This document shows positions 52,401 through 61,589 of a stretch of DNA of 64,000 bases, piece by piece. Below the pieces are notes generated by a model that had not been told where the DNA came from, ran no database searches, and saw only the letters and a list, made by a program, of their open reading frames with translations. Within the stretch, counting starts at the first letter, position 1; each line of letters starts with the position of its first letter. The stretch comes from Variovorax sp. SG517 (lineage in GTDB: Bacteria; Pseudomonadota; Gammaproteobacteria; Burkholderiales; Burkholderiaceae_C), in NCBI RefSeq assembly GCF_013376045.1, contig NZ_JABMJG010000006.1:124001-188000 (forward strand), read 5' to 3'. Both the position numbers and the translations under genes were made by a program.

Positions 52401-53362
52401 CCCAAGTACTCCCATTCCTCGACCGACTGGCTCTGCCACTCATCGCAGCGCCCATGCTGCGTGTCTCCGGCATCGAACTGGTCTCCGCCGCTTGCGTCGC
52501 AGGCGTGATCGGCGCCTTTCCGACGGCCAACTGCCAGACGCTCGACGAATTCGACGCCTGGCTCACCCGCCTGGACGAAGAAGCCGCCGCAGCGCCCGGG
52601 CGCACGGCGCCCTACTGCCCCAACCTCATCATGCGGCGCGACCCCGCGCGGGTGATGGCCGAGGTCGAGCTGATCGCCAGGCACCGCACGCAACTCGTGA
52701 TCACCAGCGTGGGCTCGCCTGCCGCGGTGGTGCCGCGCCTGCACGAGGCCGGCTGCCGCGTGTTCGCCGACGTGACCTCGCTGCACCATGCAGTGCGCGC
52801 CATCGAGTCGGGCGTGGACGGCCTGGTGCTGCTCACCGCGGGCGCCGGCGGCCACACCGGCTGGGCGAACCCGTTCGCCTTCGTGCGCGCGGTGCGCGGC
52901 GTATTCGACGGACCCATCGTGCTCGCGGGCGGCCTGTCGGACGGTGTCGCCCTGCGGGCCGCCAGGGAGCTCGGCTGCGACCTCGGCATCATGGGCACCC
53001 GCTTCATCGCCACGCAGGAGAGCCTGGCGAGCGGCGACTACCGGCAGATGCTGGTCGACAGCTCGATCGACGACGTGCTGCTCACGCGCGGCTTCACCGG
53101 GCTGCCCGCCAGTTTCCTGGCGCCCTCGGCACGGCGGCTGGGCATCGACATCTCGACGCTCGACGAAAGCATCTCGGTAGAAGAAGCGAGAAGACGCTAC
53201 GGCGGCGGCGCCAACGCGGCGCCCAACCAGCGCTGGACCGACATCTGGAGCGCCGGCCACTCGGTGTCCGGCGTGCGCGCGGTGCCGACGGTCGCCGAGC
53301 TGGTGGATGCGCTCGTTCAGGAATACCGCGGTGGCGCGGCTACCGAGTCGCGCTCGATATAG
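52397..53362 (+). CDS. nitronate monooxygenase-like FMN flavoprotein (second copy)
   Basis: 321 residues; start overlaps the upstream stop (ATGA). LPLIAAPMLRVSGIELVSAAC, TAGAGGHTGWAN with the key His, and LAGGLSDGVALRAARELGCDLGIMGTRFIAT define the family. It is only moderately like its neighbour, so the pair arose long ago or could form a heteromer. Its last 46 bp overlap the convergent LacI gene. Confidence 0.9.
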   Translation: MTQVLPFLDRLALPLIAAPMLRVSGIELVSAACVAGVIGAFPTANCQTLDEFDAWLTRLDEEAAAAPGRTAPYCPNLIMRRDPARVMAEVELIARHRTQLVITSVGSPAAVVPRLHEAGCRVFADVTSLHHAVRAIESGVDGLVLLTAGAGGHTGWANPFAFVRAVRGVFDGPIVLAGGLSDGVALRAARELGCDLGIMGTRFIATQESLASGDYRQMLVDSSIDDVLLTRGFTGLPASFLAPSARRLGIDISTLDESISVEEARRRYGGGANAAPNQRWTDIWSAGHSVSGVRAVPTVAELVDALVQEYRGGAATESRSI

Positions 53363-54339
53363 CGCAGCCCGACGCGCGCCTTGCGTTGCGGCAGGCCGTT
53401 GTCGGCGATCCGCGTGAGCAGCAGGTCGACCAGGCAGCGCGCGGTCTCGGCCTGATCGATGTCGAGCACGCTCACCGCGGGGTCGTGCTCGGCGGCGAAG
53501 GGCGTGTCGCCGATGGCGACCACCGAGATGTCGCGCGGCACCTGGAGCCCGCGCGCGGCGATGGCGCGCAGTGCGCTGTTGAGCATGTGCGTGCCCTGCA
53601 CGATGAGTGCGGTAGGCCGGTCAGGCCGCGCAAGCAACTCGGTGACCTCCGCCTTGACCGAGGCCGTGACGCTGCGCGCCTGCACCAGCAGATCGGGCAC
53701 GGACAGGCCCGCGGCCTGGAACGCCGAGCGAAAACCCTGCACGCGGCGGCGCACCGGGCGCGTGTCGCCCTGCCAGAGCACGAGGGCGATGTCGCGGTGT
53801 CCCAGGCCGAGCAGGTGCTCGACCACGCGCCGCACACCGCCCGCGTGGTCGATGAGCACCGCGTCGTGGGCGCCGCTGACCTCGCGGTCGAACACGACGG
53901 CCGGCATCGGCAGCACCCGCAGCGCCTCCACCAGCGCCGCGTTGCGCTCGTTGCCGGGCGCGAGGATCACGCCGTCCATGCCGCGCTGCGTGAACGTTCC
54001 CAATGCCTTCGTTTCGCGGTCGACGTGGTTGGCGCCGTTGGCCAGCAGCAGCAGGTAGTCGTGGCGCAGGAACTCGTCCTCCAGCGCGCGGAACACCTGC
54101 GCATACAGCGGGTTCGAGATGTCGGGCAGCAGGCACCCGACGGTGCGGCTGAGCCGTGAACGCAGCACGCGCGCCGCGTGGTTGGGCCGGTAGCCCAGCG
54201 CCGCCGCCGCCTGGTTGACCTTCTCCTGCGTGGCCGCCGACGCGCCGGCGCCGTTCATCGCGCGCGATGCGCTGCCCAGCGAGACGCCCGCCAGGCGCGC
54301 CACGTCGCGCAGATCGATCTTCTGTTTTCCTGAATTCAT
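53317..54339 (-). CDS. LacI-family transcriptional regulator
   Basis: 340 residues from ATG 54339. LacI helix-turn-helix at about 9-60 (LRDVARLAGVSLGSASRAMNGAGASAATQEKVNQAAAALGYRPN) with hinge RSRLSRTVGCLLPDISNP, then a periplasmic-binding-like effector domain. Divergent from the SDR operon at 54486, with palindrome GGAAACGTTTCC between; it is the probable repressor. Confidence 0.93.
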   Translation of the reverse strand: MNSGKQKIDLRDVARLAGVSLGSASRAMNGAGASAATQEKVNQAAAALGYRPNHAARVLRSRLSRTVGCLLPDISNPLYAQVFRALEDEFLRHDYLLLLANGANHVDRETKALGTFTQRGMDGVILAPGNERNAALVEALRVLPMPAVVFDREVSGAHDAVLIDHAGGVRRVVEHLLGLGHRDIALVLWQGDTRPVRRRVQGFRSAFQAAGLSVPDLLVQARSVTASVKAEVTELLARPDRPTALIVQGTHMLNSALRAIAARGLQVPRDISVVAIGDTPFAAEHDPAVSVLDIDQAETARCLVDLLLTRIADNGLPQRKARVGLRYIERDSVAAPPRYS

Positions 54340-54428
54340 TCGGATGGAGATTCCCTTGCGAGCAAGGAGACGGGGGACTGGGACGGGGTGAATCTTAGGT
54401 GACAGCGGGCGAGGGTTTCCACCATTTC

Positions 54429-54440
54429 GGAAACGTTTCC
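54429..54440. promoter_or_regulatory. LacI-type operator GGAAACGTTTCC
   Basis: Perfect 12-bp palindrome with the central CG step and AAACGTTT core common to LacI-family sites, 46 bp before the SDR ATG and 90 bp from the LacI start. Likely bound by the LacI protein at 53317-54339. Confidence 0.6.
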
Positions 54441-54485
54441 AAAACTGAACCATGACCGCAACGAAAGACGAAGAAGGAGACACGC

Positions 54486-55349
54486 ATGTCCTCGCCAGCC
54501 ATCCAGCCCGGGCAGCAGCTTTTTGCCGAAGCGCTCGGAGACCTCCGCCCCTCCGCGCAACGCCTCGATCAGCGGCGCATCCTGGTGGTGGGCGCGGGCC
54601 AGCGCGACATCGACGACCCCGATCCGCCCGTGGGCAACGGCCGGGCGATCTCGCTGCTGTTCGCCCACGAGGGCGCGACGCTGACTTGCGTCGACATCAA
54701 CCCCGTCTCGCTGCAGCAGACCTGCGACCTGGTGCGCGCATCGGGCGCGACGGCCCAGGCCGAGGTGGCCGACGTCGCGCAGCCGCAGGCCGCTGCCACG
54801 ACGGTGGAGCGAGCGGCGCAGAAGATGGGCGGCCTCGACGGCCTGGTGATGGTGGTGGGCGTGGCCAGCGGGCTGTCGCTGGACAACCAAACCGCCGAAG
54901 CCTGGGACCGCGAGCACGCCACCAACGTGCGCTCCTGCATGCTGTTCGGGCAGCAGGCGCTGCGGCACATGGCGCCCGGCGGCTCCATCGTGCTGCTGTC
55001 GTCGATCGCCGCGCTGCGCAACTCCAGCTTCAACCCGGCCTACGAGACGACCAAGGCGGCGCAGGTGTCGCTCGCGCGCTCCATCGCGATGGCCGGACAG
55101 GCCAGGGGCGTGCGCTGCAACAGCATCCTGCCCGGCCTGATGGACACGCCCATCGGCCGCGCGGCGACGCGCCGCAGGTCCGATCGCCTCGCGATGCCGC
55201 TGCCCTTCGGCCGCCAGGGCACGGGCTGGGAAGTGGCCTATGCGGCTCTGTTCCTGATGTCGCACGAAGCCTCCTACGTGAACGGCCACGCGCTGGTCGT
55301 CGACGGCGGCCTGACCGGCGGCATCGCCGCACCGCGCGCCTCGGCCTGA
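54486..55349 (+). CDS. short-chain dehydrogenase/reductase
   Basis: 287 residues; AAGGAG precedes the ATG. SDR fold with catalytic SSIA and YETTK. The nucleotide loop is unusual: VVGAGQRDIDDPDPPVGNGRA, with a long insertion before the second Gly. Ends VNGHALVVDGGLTGG. First gene of the LacI-linked operon of SDR, Bug and AhpD-like genes. Substrate unknown. Confidence 0.88.
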   Translation: MSSPAIQPGQQLFAEALGDLRPSAQRLDQRRILVVGAGQRDIDDPDPPVGNGRAISLLFAHEGATLTCVDINPVSLQQTCDLVRASGATAQAEVADVAQPQAAATTVERAAQKMGGLDGLVMVVGVASGLSLDNQTAEAWDREHATNVRSCMLFGQQALRHMAPGGSIVLLSSIAALRNSSFNPAYETTKAAQVSLARSIAMAGQARGVRCNSILPGLMDTPIGRAATRRRSDRLAMPLPFGRQGTGWEVAYAALFLMSHEASYVNGHALVVDGGLTGGIAAPRASA

Positions 55350-55357
55350 GCAAGACC

Positions 55358-56350
55358 ATGCAGCCGCTGCACAGACGCCGTTTCCTCCAGGCAGCCGCCT
55401 GCACGGTCGCGGCGCCGCACCTGGGCGCCGCAATGGCGGCACGCGACGATGCCTACCCCAGCCGGCCGCTGCGCCTGATCGTGGGCTTTCCCGCGGGCGG
55501 ATCGGCCGACCAGTCCTCGCGCCGCCTTGCGGAACAACTGGGCCGCCAGTTGGGCCAGCCGGTGATCGTCGACAACCGGCCGGGCGCCTCCGGAAACATA
55601 GCGGCCGCGGTCGCGGCGCGCAGCGCACCCGATGGCTACACGCTCTTCTACGGCAGCAACGCGACCCACGCGATGAACGTCAGCCTCTATCCGAAGCTGG
55701 ACTACGACCCGGTGAAGGACTTCGCGCCCATCGCGCTCGAGGGCAAGGTCTACAACGTGCTGTGCGTCAACCCAGCCTTCGAGGCGCGCGACCTCAAGAG
55801 CTTTATCGCGATGGCCAGGGCGAAGCCCGAACGGGTTGCCGTCGCCACGCCCGGGAACGCCACCAGCGGACATCTGTCACTGGTGCTGCTCAACCGCGCC
55901 GCCAAGGTGCAGCTCGCGCACATTCCGTACAAGGGCAGCGCGCCGGCGCTCACCGATGTGCTTGGCGGACAGGTGCCGGCAATCTTCGACAACGTGGCGG
56001 GCAACCTCGCCTACATCCGCGGCGAGAAGATCCGCCCGCTGGCCGTCACCTCGCGCAGCCGGCTGCCGCTCCTGCCGCAGGTGCCGACCTTCGAGGAATT
56101 GGGCCTGCCCGATTGCGAGATCGCGGCCTGGGGCGGCCTGTGGGCGCCCAGCGGCACGCCGCCGCCCATCATCGACAGGCTCAACCAGGAAGTGAATCGG
56201 GCGCTGCAGACCGCGGCAGTGGCCGATCGCATGCGCGAACTGACGATTGACCCCCAGGGCGGCACGCCCCAGGCGCTCGCCGAGTTCGCGCGCAGTGAAA
56301 CCCTCCGGTGGCGCGAGGTGATCCGCGCCGCCGCCATCCGACTCGACTGA
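55358..56350 (+). CDS. Bug-family periplasmic receptor
   Basis: 330 residues from ATG 55358, 8 bp after the SDR stop. Export signal MQPLHRRRFLQAAACTVAAPHLGAA, rich in Arg and Tat-like. Motifs: YPSRPLRLIVGFPAGGSADQSS, VIVDNRPGASGNIAAAV, HIPYKGSAPALTDVLGG and LLPQVPTFEELGLP. Carboxylate-binding receptor; second Bug gene follows at 56947. Confidence 0.93.
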   Translation: MQPLHRRRFLQAAACTVAAPHLGAAMAARDDAYPSRPLRLIVGFPAGGSADQSSRRLAEQLGRQLGQPVIVDNRPGASGNIAAAVAARSAPDGYTLFYGSNATHAMNVSLYPKLDYDPVKDFAPIALEGKVYNVLCVNPAFEARDLKSFIAMARAKPERVAVATPGNATSGHLSLVLLNRAAKVQLAHIPYKGSAPALTDVLGGQVPAIFDNVAGNLAYIRGEKIRPLAVTSRSRLPLLPQVPTFEELGLPDCEIAAWGGLWAPSGTPPPIIDRLNQEVNRALQTAAVADRMRELTIDPQGGTPQALAEFARSETLRWREVIRAAAIRLD

Positions 56351-56357
56351 AAAAACC

Positions 56358-56930
56358 ATGGCTCGCATCCCCTACTTCGACCTCGCCGAGGCGCCCGCGG
56401 AACTCCACGCATTGCTGGGCGGGCGCCCACCGCTGAACATCTACCGCATGGTCGCCCACGGCGGCGCCACCGCGCAGGGCTTCCTGGCCCTGGGCTCCAG
56501 CATCCTGCGGCACTCCTCGCTGCCGGTGTCGCTGCGCGAGCTGGTGATCCTGCGCGTCGGCGCGCTGTGCGGCTCCAGCTACGAGGTGACCCAGCACCGC
56601 CGCGTGGCTGCGCAGGCCGGCGTGCCGGCCACCAAGGTCGAGGCGGTGCTCCACCATCCGCAAGGCAGCATCGCGCGGCAACCCTTCGACAGCCTCGAAT
56701 GCCGCGTGCTCGACTTCACCGATGCCGTCGTGCGCCAGGTCAAGGCACCGCGCGAGATGTTCGATGCGCTGGCCGCCGAGCTGCCGCACCAGCAGCTGAT
56801 GGAGATCGTGATGACCATCGGCTACTACATGCTGGTGTGCCGGGTGCTCGAGAACTTCGAGGTCGACCTGGAAGGCAGCGACGTGCTCGCTGGCCACGCC
56901 CCATGGGCCGAGATCCTCAGGCAGAACTGA
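56358..56930 (+). CDS. AhpD-like/carboxymuconolactone decarboxylase family protein
   Basis: 190 residues, 7 bp after the Bug stop. The all-helical AhpD-like core is marked by SLRELVILRVGALCGSSYEVTQHRRVA: the first Cys of the peroxidase CxxC is kept but the second is Ser, so it is not a standard AhpD peroxidase. Family members include gamma-carboxymuconolactone decarboxylase; here the reaction is unknown. Confidence 0.85.
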   Translation: MARIPYFDLAEAPAELHALLGGRPPLNIYRMVAHGGATAQGFLALGSSILRHSSLPVSLRELVILRVGALCGSSYEVTQHRRVAAQAGVPATKVEAVLHHPQGSIARQPFDSLECRVLDFTDAVVRQVKAPREMFDALAAELPHQQLMEIVMTIGYYMLVCRVLENFEVDLEGSDVLAGHAPWAEILRQN

Positions 56931-56946
56931 TCCAGGAGACACACAG

Positions 56947-57924
56947 ATGAACCTCAACCGCCGGCAATTCGCCGTCGCCACCGGCCTGTTCCCGCTCGCT
57001 CCGATGCTGCGCGCCCAGGAGGCAACCTATCCCGCCAGGCCCATCACGCTGGTGGTGCCGTTTTCGGCGGGCAGCGTCGTCGACCTGCAGGCCCGCGTGA
57101 TCGCGCGCGTGCTCGCCGCACGACTGGGCCAGCCCATCGTGATCGACAACAAAGTGGGCGTGAGCGGTTCGATCGGCGCCGAGTTCGTCTCGCGCGCGCC
57201 GCCCGACGGCTACACGCTGCTGCTGGGCACGCAAGGCACCCAGGGCACCAACATCGCGCTGTACAAGACGATCCGCTACGACCCGGTGAAGGACTTCGTG
57301 GCCATCCACGGCCTCTCGGGCAACCCGAACGTGCTGGTGGTGAACCCCAAGCTCGGCGTCGGTTCGGTGAGTGAACTGGTCGAGCTCGCGAAGAAGAATC
57401 CGGGCAAGCTCAATTTCGGCTCGGGAGGCAACGGCACGGGCGGGCACCTGTGCCTGGAGCTGCTGCAGACGCGCACCGGCGCGCGCTTCACGCACGTGCC
57501 GTACAAGGCGACTTCGGCGGCCCTGGTGGATCTCGTCTCGGGCAACGTCGATGCGATGTTCGACTTCCTCCAGACCGCCGCGCCGCACATCCGAAGCGGC
57601 AAGCTGCGCGCGCTGGCGGTCACGCGCGGACAGCGCATGCCCATGCTGCCGGAGGTGCCGACCATGGCGGAGGCCGGCTACCCGGGTGTCGAGTCGCTGA
57701 CCTGGGGCGGGTTCTTCGCGCCCGCGAAGACGCCGGAGCACATCGTCAAGCGCCTGTCGGTGGAGACATCGGAAGCGCTGCGCTCGCAGGAAGTCAAGAA
57801 CACGCTCGAATCGGCGGGGGGCTTCATCATCGACATGCCGCATGCGGAGTTCCAGGCCTATGTGGCCAAGGAGGCCGTCAAGTGGACCGACGTCCTGCGC
57901 ACGGCAGGGGTGACGCTGGAATGA
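56947..57924 (+). CDS. Bug-family periplasmic receptor
   Basis: 325 residues; CAGGAGA precedes the ATG. Signal peptide about 1-24. Motifs: YPARPITLVVPFSAGSVVDLQARV, VIDNKVGVSGSIGAEFV, THVPYKATSAALVDLVSG and LPEVPTMAEAGYPG. Two Bug genes in one operon suggest two ligands or a duplicated system without its own permease. Confidence 0.93.
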   Translation: MNLNRRQFAVATGLFPLAPMLRAQEATYPARPITLVVPFSAGSVVDLQARVIARVLAARLGQPIVIDNKVGVSGSIGAEFVSRAPPDGYTLLLGTQGTQGTNIALYKTIRYDPVKDFVAIHGLSGNPNVLVVNPKLGVGSVSELVELAKKNPGKLNFGSGGNGTGGHLCLELLQTRTGARFTHVPYKATSAALVDLVSGNVDAMFDFLQTAAPHIRSGKLRALAVTRGQRMPMLPEVPTMAEAGYPGVESLTWGGFFAPAKTPEHIVKRLSVETSEALRSQEVKNTLESAGGFIIDMPHAEFQAYVAKEAVKWTDVLRTAGVTLE

Positions 57925-58778
57925 GCGCGTCGTCCATACCGCGCACACTCGCCGCGCCCGCCGTGGCCGCCGTCACCAGTGCCGGCGGCGGCATCGGCCG
58001 CGCGCTGGCTCTGGCCTGCGCGGGCGAAGGCATGGCCGTGGCGCTCGCCGACGTCGAGGTGGAGGCGCTCGCAGCCACCGAGGCGCTCGTTCGATCGATG
58101 GGCGTGCCCACGCTGGCGCAGCGTTGCGACGTGAGCCGCGCCGCCGATGTCGAAGCCTTCGCGCAGGCCTGCGACGACCGCTTCGGCGGCGTCGACTGGC
58201 TCTTCAACAACGCGGGCGTCGCCGTGCTGGGGCCCGCCTGGGCCGCCACCGATGCGGACTGGCAGTGGGTGCTGGGCGTGAACGTGCTGGGCGTCGCCAA
58301 CGGCGTGCGCAGCTTCGTTCCGCGCATGCGCGCACGCGGCCGGCCCGCCCACGTGATCAACACGGCGTCGGCCGCCGGGCTCGCGACGCTGGCAGGCTCC
58401 GCCGTGTACAGCGCGAGCAAGCACGCGGTGGTCGCCTTCTCGGAATGCCTCGCGCACGACCTGGAACAGGCCGGTTCTCCGATCGGCGTGACCGTCGTCT
58501 GCCCTTCGCTGCTGCCCACGGGCATCCACGTGTCGCAGCGCAACCGGCCCGACAACCTCGCCGATACCGTCGCACCCGCGGCGGGCTATGACGAAAGGGT
58601 GCGCGCAGGCATGGCGGCATCCCCCATCGACGCGACGGACGTCGCCTCGGCCACGCTGGCTGCCGTGCGCGCGGGGCGCTTCTACGTCATCCCGCACGCC
58701 CACACGGGCGCTTCGGTCGAGAAGCGCATGCACGCGATCCTCGCCGACTTCGGCAGGGAGCACCCTGACGCGGGGTGA
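57921..58778 (+). CDS. short-chain dehydrogenase/reductase
   Basis: 285 residues; start overlaps the Bug stop (ATGA). Cofactor loop TSAGGGIGRALA, NNAG, and YSASK. The C-terminal third (RVRAGMAASPIDATDVASATL; HTGASVEKRMHAI) resembles the SDR type with an extended tail. Third enzyme in the LacI operon. Confidence 0.9.
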   Translation: MSASSIPRTLAAPAVAAVTSAGGGIGRALALACAGEGMAVALADVEVEALAATEALVRSMGVPTLAQRCDVSRAADVEAFAQACDDRFGGVDWLFNNAGVAVLGPAWAATDADWQWVLGVNVLGVANGVRSFVPRMRARGRPAHVINTASAAGLATLAGSAVYSASKHAVVAFSECLAHDLEQAGSPIGVTVVCPSLLPTGIHVSQRNRPDNLADTVAPAAGYDERVRAGMAASPIDATDVASATLAAVRAGRFYVIPHAHTGASVEKRMHAILADFGREHPDAG

Positions 58779-58850
58779 GACGGCGCCCTCTTCCCTCAAC
58801 ACGACGGCCCTGCACTGCCAGGGTCGAGCACTTTTCCAGGAGACTTCGAA

Positions 58851-59360
58851 ATGAACACCGAATCCAGCGACAAGCTCGCACAGGTCGCGCAGCAACTGCA
58901 GGCCCTGCAGCGCCGCGTCGACCAGCTTGAGAGCGTGGAGGCCATCCGCGCCCTGCGTGCGCACTACCACACGCTGGTCAACGAGGACCAGGGGCCCCGC
59001 CTGCATGAGCTCTTTGCGCCCGACGCCAGCATCATCTACAACGGGCGCCCCGAGGTCTTCGGGCGCGAGGCCATCCGCACCTTCTTCGAGAACTTCCCCG
59101 TGCAGTACGCGCGACAGTTCATCCACCAACACGAGGTGAGCGTCGACGGCGACACGGGCACCGGCCAGTCCTACCTCGACGGCCGTCCCGTGCACGGCGG
59201 CAAGAGCTTCTACGTGGTGGGCCGCTTCGACGACGCCTACGTGCGTATCGACGGCCAGTGGTACTTCAAGAAGGTGGTGCTGACCGTGCACTACATGATC
59301 GAGGCGGCAGAGCACTGGGAGACCCTGCTCCCGGTGAAGAAGAAGGCGGAGGCCGCATGA
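58851..59360 (+). CDS. NTF2-like (SnoaL-type) protein
   Basis: 169 residues; CAGGAGA precedes the ATG. An N-terminal coiled helix (residues about 8-30) leads into an NTF2 fold: YHTLVNEDQGPRLHELFAPDASIIYNG, FGREAIRTFFENFP, GQWYFKKVVLTVHYM. Such proteins are small dehydratases, isomerases or ligand-binding partners. Between two SDRs, it probably acts on a ring or keto intermediate. Confidence 0.82.
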   Translation: MNTESSDKLAQVAQQLQALQRRVDQLESVEAIRALRAHYHTLVNEDQGPRLHELFAPDASIIYNGRPEVFGREAIRTFFENFPVQYARQFIHQHEVSVDGDTGTGQSYLDGRPVHGGKSFYVVGRFDDAYVRIDGQWYFKKVVLTVHYMIEAAEHWETLLPVKKKAEAA

Positions 59361-60148
59361 GCATCGCTTCGCTCTTTAACCTCGCCGGGCGCAGCGTGCT
59401 GGTCACCGGCGCCGCCAGCGGCCTCGGCCTGGCATACGCGGAAACGATGCTGGAGGCCGGTGCGCGCACGCTCATGACGGACATGGATGCGCAGGCGCTG
59501 GACACGGAGGTGCAACGCCTGAAGTCGCGCCACCCACTCGTGGAAGGCGCGACGCTGGACGTCGCCGACGCCGCGGCCGTGGATGCCCTGGTGGACGACA
59601 TGGCCGCGCGCCACGGCGCCATCGACTGCGTGTTCGCGAACGCGGGCATCAGCGCAGGACGCGGGTTCGTCGTGGAGGCGGGCCAGTTGGAGAACATCGA
59701 CCTCGCGCACTGGGACAAGGTCCTGCGCATCAACCTCGACGGCGTGCTGCACACCGTGCGCGCGGCCGCTCGGCACATGAAGCCGCGGCGGGAGGGACGC
59801 ATCGTCGTGACCACGTCGATCGCGGGTCTGCGCTCGGAGTCGCTCTCGGGCTACGCCTACGTCGCGTCCAAGGCGGCGGCGAACAACCTGGTCCGGCAGG
59901 CTGCCATGGAACTGGCGCCACACAACGTGCTGGTGAACGCCATCGCGCCCGGCCCCTTCGCCACGAACATCAACGGTGGGCGCCTGCGCCTTCCGGAATC
60001 GGCGGAGCGCATGCGGACCCACATCCCCCTGGGCCGGGTGGCCCAGTGCGATGAGATCAAGGGGCTGGCCCTGCTGCTGGCCTCGCCTGCTTCCAGCTAC
60101 ATGACGGGGGCGGTTATCCCCGTCGATGGCGGCGCCTCGGCGCGATAG
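59357..60148 (+). CDS. short-chain dehydrogenase/reductase
   Basis: 263 residues; start overlaps the NTF2-like stop (ATGA). TGAASGLGLA cofactor loop, NAG, catalytic Ser in TTSIAG and YVASK. Ends YMTGAVIPVDGGAS as in classical SDRs. Last gene of the LacI operon; convergent with the lipoprotein gene, 21 bp apart. Confidence 0.92.
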   Translation: MSIASLFNLAGRSVLVTGAASGLGLAYAETMLEAGARTLMTDMDAQALDTEVQRLKSRHPLVEGATLDVADAAAVDALVDDMAARHGAIDCVFANAGISAGRGFVVEAGQLENIDLAHWDKVLRINLDGVLHTVRAAARHMKPRREGRIVVTTSIAGLRSESLSGYAYVASKAAANNLVRQAAMELAPHNVLVNAIAPGPFATNINGGRLRLPESAERMRTHIPLGRVAQCDEIKGLALLLASPASSYMTGAVIPVDGGASAR

Positions 60149-60169
60149 CCGTCGAGCGGCAAGAGCCGG

Positions 60170-61483
60170 CTACTTCAACGCGGCGCCGCCTCGCGCGAGG
60201 TATTGCGCGGAAAGGCGCGCGAACTGGCCGCCGTCGGTAGCGATTGAGGTCTGGTTGCCCCAGCCGGGGCCAAAGACGATCCCGAAGGTGTGCATGTCGC
60301 CGTATTCCTGGGTGTTGGTCAGCATGTAGTCGACGCGGTTGTCGCGGTAGTGCCCGTCGGTGCCGCCGGGCGTGTCGGAAGGAACGCCCATGGGCGTCTG
60401 CCACCACAGGATCGGCAGGCCGTTGCCCAGGGCTGCGCGATAGTCCGAATACTGCTTCTGCGAATCGTGGAAGTTCGGGCTGGTCTTGTTGCTCGCGTCC
60501 CAGTAACGATCGCTTCCGTTCTGGCATCCGTCGGGCCTCGGCGTTACCTCCCGGCAGCCCGCGTCGCGGTCACTGGTCTGGGCGACGATGAAGTCCGCCT
60601 GGTTCGCGCCGGCGGTTTGCATCATCGCGCCGATCTCGGCGGGCGTGCCGTTCCAGAACGCGGGCGGGAACCCGATCAGCGCCTTGGGCGCGACCTTCCG
60701 GCCCATCTGCACGACGCACTGTCCGAGGCCCGCGATGGTGTCGGGCAGCGTGCTGCATTCCGGCTGACCGCTGACGAGAGCGCGAATCTTCGTCAGATCG
60801 TGATCGGACCGCTTCCCTGCAGCGAAGCCCCAGAAGTCCGGCTCCACGTTGATCAGAACGGGTTTGTCCCGCTTCGCAATGAGCTGGTACATCAGTCGGA
60901 CCTGGCCCCAGTATTTGTCCATGAAGGCCGCATCGACGGTAGTGTCGACATTGCCCTCGCCGTTCGCCGTCATCTGATAGAGCGTGAACATGGGCACCGC
61001 GCCGTAAGCTTGGGCGTCCTGCGCGAACTGGGTGACGAAGGCGCCACCGGCGTTCCAGTCGGGCCAGCCGCCTCCGTTGTAGCCCACGATCCCCACAAGG
61101 TAGTGCTCCACAATGTCGGGGTGGATGTCCTGGCTCTGCAAGTCATCGGTGGAATTGGCGCTCAGGCCAACCAGCACCCGGGCAGGTTTGCCGAGCTTGT
61201 TCGCCAGGGCGACGGTGGCCGCGACGGGTACGGTGCCGCCGCTCGTACCTCCATTGCCGCCCTGGGTGCCGCCGCCGGAGGCGTTGCCGGCCGTTTGGCC
61301 TCCGTTGTTCTGGCCGCCGCTGCCCTGGCCCGCATCGGCTGGATTGCCGGCGCCGGACTGGCCCGTCGGGCTGCCGGCCAGCGGAATGCCTGCCCCTCCG
61401 CCGCCGCCACTTCCTCCGCCACAGCCGAAGAGCAGCAGCGAGGCCATCAGCGCGGAAACGCAACGTCGAGAAAGAATGTCCAT
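60170..61483 (-). CDS. Gly-rich lipoprotein of unknown function
   Basis: 437 residues from ATG 61483. Lipobox LLFGC gives a lipidated Cys21, followed by a Gly/Ser/Asn-rich linker to about residue 84, then a folded domain. The domain contains HYLVGIVGYNGGGWPDWNAG, MFTLYQM and KPVLINVEPDFWG, which look like a TIM-barrel glycosidase-like catalytic domain with a Glu in EPDFWG; I cannot name the family. Probably outer-membrane attached and facing periplasm or surface. Neighbour of the alginate-lyase-like gene. Confidence 0.8.
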   Translation of the reverse strand: MDILSRRCVSALMASLLLFGCGGGSGGGGGAGIPLAGSPTGQSGAGNPADAGQGSGGQNNGGQTAGNASGGGTQGGNGGTSGGTVPVAATVALANKLGKPARVLVGLSANSTDDLQSQDIHPDIVEHYLVGIVGYNGGGWPDWNAGGAFVTQFAQDAQAYGAVPMFTLYQMTANGEGNVDTTVDAAFMDKYWGQVRLMYQLIAKRDKPVLINVEPDFWGFAAGKRSDHDLTKIRALVSGQPECSTLPDTIAGLGQCVVQMGRKVAPKALIGFPPAFWNGTPAEIGAMMQTAGANQADFIVAQTSDRDAGCREVTPRPDGCQNGSDRYWDASNKTSPNFHDSQKQYSDYRAALGNGLPILWWQTPMGVPSDTPGGTDGHYRDNRVDYMLTNTQEYGDMHTFGIVFGPGWGNQTSIATDGGQFARLSAQYLARGGAALK

Positions 61484-61589
61484 GAGAAAAGTCCGAAAGG
61501 TCGAAGGGAAACAAACACCGGCACGCGTGTGAAGGCGCACGCCGGCTCGGGTTCAGGGTAGTCCGGGCAGCGCGGCTACCCGACGACGC

